Shown here: positions 13,945-21,065 of the stretch, one piece after another
Numbering within the stretch: position 1 is the first letter of the stretch
How the letters are laid out: every line of letters begins with the position of its first letter
Source: a virus
IMG/VR virus record: IMGVR_UViG_3300043446_000411
Location: 1 to 21,065 of that record
Length of the DNA stretch: 21,065 bases
Direction: 5' to 3' (one strand)
Program-made: the position numbers and the translations under genes
The notes under the pieces: model-generated
Databases searched by the model: none
What the model saw: only the letters and a program-made list of their open reading frames with translations
Told to the model about the DNA's origin: nothing

Positions 13945-14097
13945 ATGGCTACCACCAAGTACAACCAACCCAAGCCCAACAAGAATCCCTTGGGGCAGAC
14001 GGGGTATCCCCAGAAAGGCATGAAGACGACCGGGACCAAGACTCGCGGTAACGGTGCAGCCACTAAAGGGGTTACGGCTCGCGGACCTATGGCGTGA
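13945..14097 (+). CDS. tiny basic protein ending in the module's second half
   Basis: A 50-residue protein with 7 Lys, 2 Arg and no acidic residue, rich in Gly, Pro, Asn and Thr, hence probably disordered. The end RGNGAATKGVTARGPMA (14044-14094) matches the second half of the module in other proteins: compare RGDGCCTKGKTKG of the 10497 gene. It begins one base after the preceding stop codon, with GGGGAG just upstream inside the previous gene. Function unknown, but the shared ending ties it to the same protein group. Confidence 0.75.
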   Translation: MATTKYNQPKPNKNPLGQTGYPQKGMKTTGTKTRGNGAATKGVTARGPMA

Positions 14098-14103
14098 GTC
14101 GAT

Positions 14104-14766
14104 ATGAACTACACCCAACTGCAAGCCGCGATTGCTGGGTACGTCGAGAATCCTGATACGACGTTTGCAGCGCAAATTCCGACGTTCATTCGTCAGGCAG
14201 AGACTCGCATCTTCAACTCGGTGCAGTTTCCGTCGCTTCGGAAAAACGTGACGGGTACGGTTACTTCTGGCAACGCTTACCTTAGCTGCCCAGATGACTT
14301 CCTTGCAGTGTACTCCCTCGCGGTGATCGACGGCACCGGGGTGTATTCGTATCTTCTGAACAAGGACGTTAACTTCATCCGTGAGGCTTACACGTCCGCT
14401 ACGACCACGGGACTTCCCCGGTACTATGCGCTGTTCGGTCCGCAGTCTGCATCACCTACGGAACTGTCGTTTATTCTTGGTCCGACTCCGGGATCAGGTT
14501 ACACGATGGAGCTTCACTACTTCTTCTATCCGGAGTCGATTACCACTGCGGCTTCTGGGCAAACATGGCTGGGTGATAATTTTGATCCTGTTCTCCTGTA
14601 TGGCTCTCTTGTTGAAGCGTATACCTACCTGAAGGGCGAGCCTGACCTCCTGCAACTCTATGACGGGAAGTACAAAGAAGCCCTCACTATGGCGAAACGC
14701 CTTGGAGATGGTATGGAGCGTCAGGATGCTTACCGGTCTGGGCAGTTCCGGCAGCCGGTGAACTGA
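14104..14766 (+). CDS. phage adaptor / head-closure protein (SU10-adaptor-like)
   Basis: A 220-residue protein starting NYTQLQAAIAGYVENPDTTF, then IPTFIRQAETRIFNSVQFPSL, a pattern typical of the adaptor family that includes the phage SU10 adaptor. A beta-rich middle (GNAYLSCPDDFLAVYSLAV; LPRYYALFGP) and a long C-terminal helical segment (DPVLLYGSLVEAYTYLKGE; GKYKEALTMAKRL) follow. These proteins join portal to tail. With the gp4-like protein at 12717, this gives two adaptor-type proteins in one block. The ATG at 14104 is only weakly served by a Shine-Dalgarno and probably relies on coupling to the gene before. Confidence 0.75.
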   Translation: MNYTQLQAAIAGYVENPDTTFAAQIPTFIRQAETRIFNSVQFPSLRKNVTGTVTSGNAYLSCPDDFLAVYSLAVIDGTGVYSYLLNKDVNFIREAYTSATTTGLPRYYALFGPQSASPTELSFILGPTPGSGYTMELHYFFYPESITTAASGQTWLGDNFDPVLLYGSLVEAYTYLKGEPDLLQLYDGKYKEALTMAKRLGDGMERQDAYRSGQFRQPVN

Positions 14767-14767
14767 T

Positions 14768-15172
14768 ATGGCGATAACCCAGACCACCACCGATGCATTC
14801 CAAGCCCAAGCTCTGACCGGGACGTTTTATCTGGCGCTGTACACAAGCGCAGCAACACTGAACAGTTCCACTACTGTGTACACGACTTCTAATGAAGTTT
14901 CTGGTGGTGGTTACACGGCAGGCGGTGTGGCTCTTACTGTGGCGGTGGGACCGACTACGGTGGACGGGGTGACGTACATTTCGTTCAACAATGCTGTCTG
15001 GTCGCCTGCATCTTTCACTGCTCGCGGGGGTCTCATCTACAACACGGCGCAGAGCAATCAGGCGGTTGCCGTGCTGGACTTCGGCGCAGACAAAACGGCG
15101 ACAAACACGTTCACCGTGCAGTTCCCCGCAGCGACATCCACTACGGCGATTCTCAGGGTAGTACGGGGGTAA
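14768..15172 (+). CDS. small tail/fibre-region structural protein
   Basis: A 134-residue beta-rich protein starting one base after the adaptor stop. Motifs include FYLALYTSAATLNSSTTVY, NEVSGGGYTAGG and SFNNAVWSPASFTARG. The arrangement (short lead, a Y-T-x-x-x-E-V-S-G-x-G-Y segment, then a strand-rich core) is common in small proteins encoded beside phage tail fibres. It has few charged residues and no catalytic motif. A tail-tip or fibre-attachment role is suggested by position. Confidence 0.65.
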   Translation: MAITQTTTDAFQAQALTGTFYLALYTSAATLNSSTTVYTTSNEVSGGGYTAGGVALTVAVGPTTVDGVTYISFNNAVWSPASFTARGGLIYNTAQSNQAVAVLDFGADKTATNTFTVQFPAATSTTAILRVVRG

Positions 15173-15175
15173 CCT

Positions 15176-16141
15176 GTGCTATACATTTTCTGCGACTCCG
15201 ACAACGGCGTCACCACGCCGGGGACGCTGTATCAGACCACTTCGACGTGGCCTGCTAACGGTGATCGCTGGTCTAGCATCGCTAACGCTATTGCCAATGC
15301 CACTATTCAGGGCTTGGCTGATGACCTGACGTTTTTGATTCAAGGTACTGCTGATTTTTCTGCTGCAAACCTAGCTGCGCTTACCGCTGCACTCTCAGTG
15401 ACCATTGAGGGTGACGCAACTGGCGCAGTGTGGGACGCAAGTAAAGCCACAATTTTGGGTGCTTCGGGCATTGGAGCGTCTATTGCAACGGCACTTGCAG
15501 TACCCGTAACCATCAAGAATCTACAGTGCGACACAGCCGTATCAAGCGGAACCCCTCGGGGAATTTACTGTAACGGTACGGGCGCGGTTGTTATCAATTC
15601 AGTCAAATTCAAAAATCGCAGTTCTTCAGTTACAGGTGGTTCGGCAATTCATGGTTCCACAGCCGCGACAAACGTCACTGCGTATAACTGCATATCTGAT
15701 GGTTCTTACTACACGGGAGCTTCTACGTCTGGTGGTATAAACCTTCAGACTGCCACTGTTGGTAACTTCTACAACTGCGTGTTTCGCGGCACAGGAACGG
15801 GCGCTACTAACCCTGACAACTGCGTCAACTGCGCCTTCTTCGGCTTTGCCACGCAAGGCGGCTCAAGCGGTAACTACAAATACTGCGCGACCGTAAACGG
15901 TACGGGGACTAACCCCATTACGGTGTCCAACTGGGCTTCAGTGTTTGTTGATTACACGAACTTTGATTATCGGCTACTGGCAGGGGCGGCGTTGATTGGC
16001 ACAGGCATTGGCCCTGCTTCAGATGCTAACGTACCGACTACGGATATCGCGGGTAACCCCCGGAGCGGAACCACAACAGATGCTGGCGCGGCAATGTACG
16101 TTGCTTCCGGTGGCATTACCACAGCTTGGCTGGTAGCGTAA
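15176..16141 (+). CDS. right-handed beta-helix-like tail protein
   Basis: A 321-residue, Ser/Thr/Gly/Ala/Asn-rich protein, with a pattern of short strands and turns every 20-25 residues between about 90 and 240. This suggests a right-handed beta-helix of the pectate-lyase type. The closing segment DYRLLAGAALIGTGI plus DIAGNPRSGTTTDAGAAMY (about 268-310) is a familiar ending of beta-helix domains. Cysteines recur as C122, C133 and several in the 172-243 part. Such proteins serve as tail spikes or fibre parts, some with polysaccharide-cleaving activity; I cannot point to catalytic residues. The GTG start has GGGGG about 7 bases upstream. Confidence 0.65.
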   Translation: MLYIFCDSDNGVTTPGTLYQTTSTWPANGDRWSSIANAIANATIQGLADDLTFLIQGTADFSAANLAALTAALSVTIEGDATGAVWDASKATILGASGIGASIATALAVPVTIKNLQCDTAVSSGTPRGIYCNGTGAVVINSVKFKNRSSSVTGGSAIHGSTAATNVTAYNCISDGSYYTGASTSGGINLQTATVGNFYNCVFRGTGTGATNPDNCVNCAFFGFATQGGSSGNYKYCATVNGTGTNPITVSNWASVFVDYTNFDYRLLAGAALIGTGIGPASDANVPTTDIAGNPRSGTTTDAGAAMYVASGGITTAWLVA

Positions 16142-16145
16142 TCGC

Positions 16146-19100
16146 ATGGCTATTTCACACGTATTTTCAAACGCTATCCCTGACGGAACGAACACCAATA
16201 TCGTTCGTCCGTCTGATTGGAACTCAGCCCATAATCAGTACTACACCCTCTCTGGCAATACGCTAGGTGCAAGCACGGTCAGCGGGACCAATGTTGTTCT
16301 CCAAGGTGGGGGTAACGTCAGTCTTTCCGGTACGGGCCAGACGGTTGTTGTCTATGGTGGTGGCGGCGGCGTAGGCGGTGGCGTAGCCATTGGCGCGAGT
16401 ACTCAGACTGCTACGTCTGGTACGGTGGTCTTCTCTAACTCCAACGGTATTTCGTTTGGACTGAATAACGGCACGCTTACGGCTAGCGCCGCAGCGGCCC
16501 CCACGGCGTATGTGTCTAGCGTCAACGGCTCTTCTGGGGCGGTTACGGTTGCTGGTACGGGCACGTCAGCTACCAACGCGTCTATTACTCTGAACTCCAA
16601 CGGCTTGGCGGTATCTGTCGCAGCGCCTCCTACCGCATATGTCTCCTCACTCAATGGTAACTCCGGTGCGTTAAGTCTGGCTGTAGGTTCCAGTTTGTCT
16701 TCTTCTGTTGTTGGATCAACAACAACCTTTGGCCTCGCCACCAACATCAGCACATATCTTCAAACCGCAGGTAACTACCTCACCACTGCTCGCGCATCTA
16801 ACGATGCAATCGGATTGAACACCGCACAGACAAACGTCACGTGGACGGTAAACTCCAGCGGCTTGAGCATTAACGCTAGTGGCTATGCGGGTACGGGAAC
16901 ATCAGCTACCAACGCATCTATCACGCTTAACTCCAACGGACTTGCCATATCCGTCGCTGCTCCGGGCGGTGGAGGTAACTTTTCAGCCGGTGTATCTAAC
17001 CTTGGTAACACAGTGGGTTCGACCGGTATTACCGGTACGCGGGTAGTATTCGTTGGTACGAACGTCATTTCGCTCAGTCAGTCTACCGATGCTAACGGCG
17101 GTACGATTTCTATCTCCGCGCCTGCTACGTCCAGCTTGTCCTCTGGCAACAACATCAGTATCAGTTCCAACGGCAGCACTATCGGTATCTCTGCGCTGGC
17201 GCTTGGTCTGAACACAGCGGCGACTAACGTCACGTGGACGGCGAATAGCAGTGGTTTGAGCATTAACGCCAGCGGATACGCGGGTACGGGTACGTCAGCT
17301 ACCAACGCCTCTGTCACGTTGAACTCTAACGGTCTGGCTATATCCGTCGCTGCTCCGGGTGCGGCTAACTACTCTATCGGTGTGTCCAACCTCGGTAACA
17401 CGGCGGGTTCGACCGGCATAACGGGTACAAGAATCGCGTTTGTCGGCACAAACAACATTTCGCTCAGTCAGTCTACTGATGCTAACGGCGCGACAATCTC
17501 CATCAACCATACCGGTGCGGCTGGCCCCACTGCGTATGTGTCTTCACTCAATGGTAACTCTGGCGCGTTGAGTCTGGCTGTTGGTTCCAGTCTGTCTTCT
17601 TCTGTTGTTGGATCGACAACTACGCTTGGCCTTGCTACCGATATCACGACTGCACTTCAGTCGGCTAACGCTAACTACCTGACTTCGCAGTCTAACCAAG
17701 CGTTTTCAGCAAGCGGCGGATCAACTACATTCCAGACGTTGAACTTCGCCAACTCAAATGGCGTGACGTTCTCCAACTCCAACGGGTCTGTAGTAGCTGC
17801 TTATAGCGTTCCGACTATTACTTCATGGACTGTATCGGACAGCGCCACTAGCGGAACTGTTGGTAGGCTGGCGTTCACCAACCTGAATGGCGTGACCCTG
17901 AGCCTGTCTACAGGTGCGGCTGGCTCACATACGATTGTGGGAAGTCACAACGGTCTGACTTCGCAGTCCAACCAAGCCTTCTCTGCAAGTGGCGGGTCTA
18001 GCGCGTTCCAGACGTTGAACTTCGCCAATACAAACGGCGTTACGTTCTCCAACTCCAACGGGTCCGTGCAAATAACGCACGACCTCCAGTACACCAGCAA
18101 TACAAGTGCGATCACCGCTAACGCACTGAATACGTCTGTCTCTCGCGTCATTAACATAGTTGCTGCTACAAACAACGCGGGCGCGGGTACGGCGTCTCTT
18201 TCCGGTAACGTCTCGTTTACCAACGCGAATGGTTTGACGTTCTACACCTCTGCGGGGGGAGCGATTGCCGGAAGCCATAACGGTCTGACCTCGCAGTCCG
18301 TTCAGACCCAAGCCTCTGGGAACATAGCGGGTGTAGGCTTTACCTCTACCACTACCACAGGTACGGCGATTACAGCATCTCTCGGGACCAACGGCCTCAG
18401 TATGGCCGTGCCCCTTTACCTCACCGCTGCTGGTGGAGGTAACTTCTCAGCCGGTGTATCCAACCTTGGTAACACCGCAGGTTCGACGGGTGTAAGCGGC
18501 TCTCGTATCGTCTTTGTCGGTACGAACAATATTTCTCTTAGCCAATCCACTGACGCGAACGGCGCGACGATTTCCATCAACCAGACGGGTGGTGCGGGTG
18601 GTGGTAACGCAATCGGTATTTCTGGCGGCGCAAACTCCGGCACAGGTGCTGCGGGTACGGTCTATCTTGCAACAGGTAACGGAATATCGTTCGGCTTTGA
18701 CGCAGCAAGCTCTCAGATCACAGCTAGCTATGCGTTTATCGTAACGGACTCTGCTACTAGCGAAGCTGTACGAAGACTTGCATTCTCTAATAGTAATGGC
18801 GTGTCGTTTGGACTCAGTACAGGATTGGGTGCAAGTGCGACTATCACCGCTAGCCACAACGGCTTGACCAACATCAACGTATCCGCAGGCACTGCGGCTA
18901 ATAACCTGTCGAACATCGTTTTCAGTAACTCCAACAACGTATCGTTTGGCCTGAACGGATCGACGGTTACGGCGAGTGCGTCGGATAACGGTGGCGTATA
19001 CGCGGGGGTATCTAACCTAAACGCGAACACCGCAGGTTCAACGGGCGTTGTATCGACAGGCAACGTAGTGTTTGCCGGAGTGAACAACATTACCCTGAGT

Positions 19101-19802
19101 CAGTCCACGGGCGCTCCGGGTTCGGCTGCCACGATATCTATCATAGGTGAACCTCCTACAAAAAGCTGGGCATATCCAAATCCAAATAATTTAACTTTTG
19201 TGTCCAACCATGTTAATGCGTCTGCGTCTATTAACATGATTCAAGTACCGTTTGATATATCTGGTACGCGAATGGACATTTTGATGTATCAGTCGCTTTC
19301 CAGTTCTGCTGCGGCTAATACCTACGCGCAAGCGTGGTCTATTTACATGGGGATATACTCTAATGATACGGCAGCAAGCCGTATCTATTCTTTGTCTTCA
19401 GGTTCTACGCAGACTACTTACAGTAATGCTTCTAACACCGCTGGAGTTACGCAAATAATTGGTTCTGGAGTTCGCCCTATATCCTGCCCTATAAACTTCA
19501 CTATGAGTGAGGGGCAATATGCGGTAGTTGCTAACTGGGTAACTACCGCCTCCTCTATCGGAGCGGCTACTACAGCACTTAACCAAACACTTAGCGTTGT
19601 AGGAAACCCCATTCAATCAGCATCTATGGCTATTGTTCCTGAATATGATGTGGTTACAGGTGCAACAAACCGTTTCACGTATCCTATGGGGATGCTGAAC
19701 GTAGCATCTACCGGCATACCCGCATCTATTTCGTATAGCCAGATCAACATGACGGGTCTGAGCCTCCTACGTGCCAATTTCTTTGTTGTGATGAGAGGGT
19801 AA
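16146..19802 (+). CDS. long repetitive tail fibre
   Basis: A 1218-residue, almost wholly Ser/Thr/Gly/Ala/Asn-rich protein in three parts. Residues 1-35 (ISHVFSNAIPDGTNTNIV, then RPSDWNSAHN) look like the conserved attachment end seen in phage fibres. Residues about 85-1000 are a mosaic of at least five repeat types reused in different orders, expected to form a long beta-rich trimeric shaft. Residues about 1003-1218 differ in composition, with more Tyr, Met, Pro and Ile and more AT-rich DNA; this is the likely receptor-binding tip. The protein probably determines host range. There is no recognisable chaperone or catalytic motif. The reading frame is intact in spite of the repeats. No clear Shine-Dalgarno precedes the ATG. 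Confidence 0.85.
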   Translation: MAISHVFSNAIPDGTNTNIVRPSDWNSAHNQYYTLSGNTLGASTVSGTNVVLQGGGNVSLSGTGQTVVVYGGGGGVGGGVAIGASTQTATSGTVVFSNSNGISFGLNNGTLTASAAAAPTAYVSSVNGSSGAVTVAGTGTSATNASITLNSNGLAVSVAAPPTAYVSSLNGNSGALSLAVGSSLSSSVVGSTTTFGLATNISTYLQTAGNYLTTARASNDAIGLNTAQTNVTWTVNSSGLSINASGYAGTGTSATNASITLNSNGLAISVAAPGGGGNFSAGVSNLGNTVGSTGITGTRVVFVGTNVISLSQSTDANGGTISISAPATSSLSSGNNISISSNGSTIGISALALGLNTAATNVTWTANSSGLSINASGYAGTGTSATNASVTLNSNGLAISVAAPGAANYSIGVSNLGNTAGSTGITGTRIAFVGTNNISLSQSTDANGATISINHTGAAGPTAYVSSLNGNSGALSLAVGSSLSSSVVGSTTTLGLATDITTALQSANANYLTSQSNQAFSASGGSTTFQTLNFANSNGVTFSNSNGSVVAAYSVPTITSWTVSDSATSGTVGRLAFTNLNGVTLSLSTGAAGSHTIVGSHNGLTSQSNQAFSASGGSSAFQTLNFANTNGVTFSNSNGSVQITHDLQYTSNTSAITANALNTSVSRVINIVAATNNAGAGTASLSGNVSFTNANGLTFYTSAGGAIAGSHNGLTSQSVQTQASGNIAGVGFTSTTTTGTAITASLGTNGLSMAVPLYLTAAGGGNFSAGVSNLGNTAGSTGVSGSRIVFVGTNNISLSQSTDANGATISINQTGGAGGGNAIGISGGANSGTGAAGTVYLATGNGISFGFDAASSQITASYAFIVTDSATSEAVRRLAFSNSNGVSFGLSTGLGASATITASHNGLTNINVSAGTAANNLSNIVFSNSNNVSFGLNGSTVTASASDNGGVYAGVSNLNANTAGSTGVVSTGNVVFAGVNNITLSQSTGAPGSAATISIIGEPPTKSWAYPNPNNLTFVSNHVNASASINMIQVPFDISGTRMDILMYQSLSSSAAANTYAQAWSIYMGIYSNDTAASRIYSLSSGSTQTTYSNASNTAGVTQIIGSGVRPISCPINFTMSEGQYAVVANWVTTASSIGAATTALNQTLSVVGNPIQSASMAIVPEYDVVTGATNRFTYPMGMLNVASTGIPASISYSQINMTGLSLLRANFFVVMRG
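16554..19139 (+). repeat. mosaic of in-frame repeats in the tail fibre gene
   Basis: Repeat R1 (about 42 residues, starting GVSNLGNT and ending near TISI) is at 16989-17114, 17379-17504 and 18456-18581, with a degenerate copy at 19005-19139. R2 (GTGTSATNAS to ISVAAP, 25 residues) is at 16554-16628, 16890-16964 and 17283-17357. R3 (PTAYVSSLNG onwards) is at 16629-16742 and 17526-17639. R4 (LTSQSNQAFSASGG onwards) is at 17679-17792 and 17955-18068. R5 (GLNTAxTNVTWT onwards) is at 16812-16889 and 17205-17282. R5 and R2 are adjacent in both places, a 51-residue block 393 bases apart, each followed by R1. Confidence 0.85.
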
Positions 19803-19803
19803 A

Positions 19804-20049
19804 ATGGCAGACGCACTTACCGCCGTAGACAGCAGCTTGGTTGGCGTCAGGCCAGAGCTAGACGCTAGCGACAACATAGTTGCACTTTATGTAAACATTG
19901 CTTTAGCATACGAAGCCGCAGACGGCGCTCGTATTGGAAGGACCGTGCAGTTCGATGCGTGGAACCTTCTGGACAGTACCCAGCAGCAAGCCCTGCAAGA
20001 CATACAACAAGTCATCAACACGTACATAGTGAGTACCTACTTCACATGA
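19804..20049 (+). CDS. small hypothetical protein after the tail fibre
   Basis: An 81-residue protein of unknown function. The N-terminal half suggests strands (SSLVGVRPELDASDNIVALYVNIALAYEA) and the rest a helix (LLDSTQQQALQDIQQVINTYIVS). GAGAGGG lies a few bases upstream of the ATG, a good Shine-Dalgarno inside the fibre end. Its stop overlaps the next gene as ATGA at 20046-20049. Similar small proteins sit between fibre and later tail genes, so a fibre-assembly helper is possible; nothing in the sequence proves it. Confidence 0.75.
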   Translation: MADALTAVDSSLVGVRPELDASDNIVALYVNIALAYEAADGARIGRTVQFDAWNLLDSTQQQALQDIQQVINTYIVSTYFT

Positions 20050-20777
20050 AGCCCCAGATAGTCTCGCTGGACGGTGGTCATCACAACCAAGACCTTTCGG
20101 CGTCTACTACCAGAATTGTTCAAGGGAATAGCTGGAAGAAGCAGCGGACGATCATGCTGATCCCCGCTGGAGCTACGATCCCAACCAAGGTCTATCTCTC
20201 TCACTGTGGTCTGATCTTCCCGCCGAACCAAGGCGCTCACCGCATGGCGGCTATCGGGATGGAGGTGGGCGAGGCGTTCTCCAACTCCATCGCGGAGATC
20301 ATCGCGCACCCGGAACTTAGTCAGTGGGAATTTCTCCTGACCATCGAACATGACAACATTCCGCCTTCGGACGGTCTGGTGAGGCTGATTCACCAGATGG
20401 AGCTTCATCCTGAGTTCGCTGCCATTGGCGGGCTGTATTGGCTGAAAGGCCCCGGTGGACATCCGCAGATTTGGGGTGATCCCAAAGACCCCGTAGTGAA
20501 CTTCCGTCCGCAGCCCCCTGATCCGAATGGTGGTCTGGTTGAGTGCTGTGGCACCGGGATGGGCTTCACCCTGTGGCGGCTGTCGATGTTCAAGGATGAG
20601 CGCCTGCGCCGTCCGTGGTTCAAGACAATTGCTGGTAAAGAGGGTGTTGGGACACAAGACCTGTACTTCTGGGGAGATGCTCGGAAGCATGGCTACCGTT
20701 GCGCTATCGACTGTTCAGTGAAGGTGGGTCATTACGATATGACCGGAGCCTTCGGCATTGAAGATTTCACTTGGTAA
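20046..20777 (+). CDS. putative GT-A-type glycosyltransferase
   Basis: A 243-residue protein with features of a GT-A (family-2-like) glycosyltransferase: a helix-strand start (TIMLIPAGATIPTKVYLSHC), a metal-site-like EHD in LLTIEHDNIPPSDGL (101-103 region), the Gly-rich FAAIGGLYWLKGPGGHP, a CCGTGMGFTLWR patch (167-178), and the C-terminal TQDLYFWGDARKHGYR and VGHYD, whose His229 would be the usual metal or acceptor-site His. It could add a sugar to a phage or host surface component, or to DNA. The ATG at 20046, overlapping the preceding stop as ATGA, is preferred to the in-frame ATG at 19959, which would overlap by 91 bases. The substrate is unknown. Confidence 0.7.
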   Translation: MKPQIVSLDGGHHNQDLSASTTRIVQGNSWKKQRTIMLIPAGATIPTKVYLSHCGLIFPPNQGAHRMAAIGMEVGEAFSNSIAEIIAHPELSQWEFLLTIEHDNIPPSDGLVRLIHQMELHPEFAAIGGLYWLKGPGGHPQIWGDPKDPVVNFRPQPPDPNGGLVECCGTGMGFTLWRLSMFKDERLRRPWFKTIAGKEGVGTQDLYFWGDARKHGYRCAIDCSVKVGHYDMTGAFGIEDFTW

Positions 20778-20786
20778 AGGATAGTT

Positions 20787-21065
20787 ATGAAAATCGATCT
20801 GGGCTGTGGCAAAAACAAGAAAGAAGGCTTTATCGGTGTCGATCAGTATCCGATGGACGGCGTAGATGTCGTGCTTGATATCGGTTCTGAAACATGGCCG
20901 TGGGAAGATAACTCCGTTGAAGAGGCGCATTGCAGCCACTTTCTGGAGCATCTGACCAACTTTGAAGGTAAGTGGCAGCGTACCCACTTCTTCAATGAGT
21001 TGTTCCGCGTATTGACTCCGGGGGCTAAATGCACCCTTATCATTCCGCATTGGGCATCCACGCGC
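20787..21065 (+). CDS. class I SAM-dependent methyltransferase, 3' truncated by window end
   Basis: The first 93 codons of a gene that runs off the window. It opens KIDLGCGKNKKEGFIGVDQY: DLGCG is the SAM-binding motif I, and the acidic residue in VDQY ends the second strand, as expected for class I methyltransferases. EEAHCSHFLEHL and RVLTPGAKCTLIIPH match the later motifs of the methyltransferase type 11 family. AAAGGA lies 5-10 bases before the ATG. The target (small molecule, protein, DNA or glycan) cannot be told; pairing with a glycosyltransferase suggests sugar or surface modification. Confidence 0.85.
   Translation, partial: MKIDLGCGKNKKEGFIGVDQYPMDGVDVVLDIGSETWPWEDNSVEEAHCSHFLEHLTNFEGKWQRTHFFNELFRVLTPGAKCTLIIPHWASTR

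Noticed and set aside
16554-19139. CRISPR array or non-coding satellite from the fibre repeats
   Set aside because: Repeats are long, in frame, imperfect and variably ordered inside one intact gene; there are no short fixed repeats with regular spacers.
19152-19802. Variable region of a diversity-generating retroelement at the fibre tip
   Set aside because: No reverse transcriptase gene, no template copy and no C-type lectin ending are visible in the window.
19959-20045. Longer start for the glycosyltransferase at 19959
   Set aside because: It would overlap the 19804 gene by 91 bases, while the ATGA overlap at 20046 is the usual arrangement and gives a sensible N-terminus.

Overview
The window is a late (virion structural) gene block of a tailed double-stranded DNA bacteriophage. 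I see 27 protein genes, all on the + strand, packed head to tail with very short gaps or stop/start overlaps. There is no convincing minus-strand gene, tRNA, CRISPR array, integrase, transposase or lysis gene. Gene order (small terminase, large terminase, large P22-type portal, scaffold, major capsid, head-tail adaptors, fibres), and the absence of any tape-measure or sheath gene here, suggest a short-tailed (podovirus-like) phage of the sort known mostly from aquatic metagenomes. The host cannot be named from the sequence. Shine-Dalgarno sites and one sigma70-like promoter fit a typical bacterium, plausibly a proteobacterium.

Layout. (1) 1-2132: AT-rich leader, putative small terminase, large terminase. 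(2) 2142-5412: two small unknown proteins and an 864-residue portal with a repeat-rich, Gln-rich coiled-coil tail. (3) 5416-7457: a 64-residue protein, a GroES-like co-chaperonin, the scaffold and an unknown structural-region protein. (4) 7472-9059: a probable capsid-associated protein and the major capsid protein, closed by a strong intrinsic terminator. (5) 9150-9265: a sigma70-like promoter and a structured leader restart transcription. (6) 9266-14097: two small beta-rich proteins, then an unusual run of small, mostly basic Lys/Gly-rich proteins, several ending in a shared C-terminal module, mixed with a Gly/Tyr-rich low-complexity protein, a P22 gp4-like adaptor and a zinc-ribbon protein. 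(7) 14104-19802: a second adaptor, a small tail protein, a beta-helix-like protein and a 1218-residue repetitive tail fibre. (8) 19804-21065: a small unknown protein, a putative glycosyltransferase and the start of a SAM-dependent methyltransferase that runs off the window.

How the parts fit: the terminase and portal package DNA; scaffold and co-chaperonin probably help the capsid protein fold and assemble; adaptors close the head and join the short tail; fibres bind the host. The most novel element is the family of small basic proteins between the decoration-like genes and the adaptors. At least four carry versions of one C-terminal motif (KGG-[KH]-VK ... [DN]G ... KGKT-x-G) conserved in protein but not in codon choice, and others carry partial versions. 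The motif behaves like a shared tag or binding module of unknown function. Functional names come from recognising sequence patterns by eye; no database search was run.
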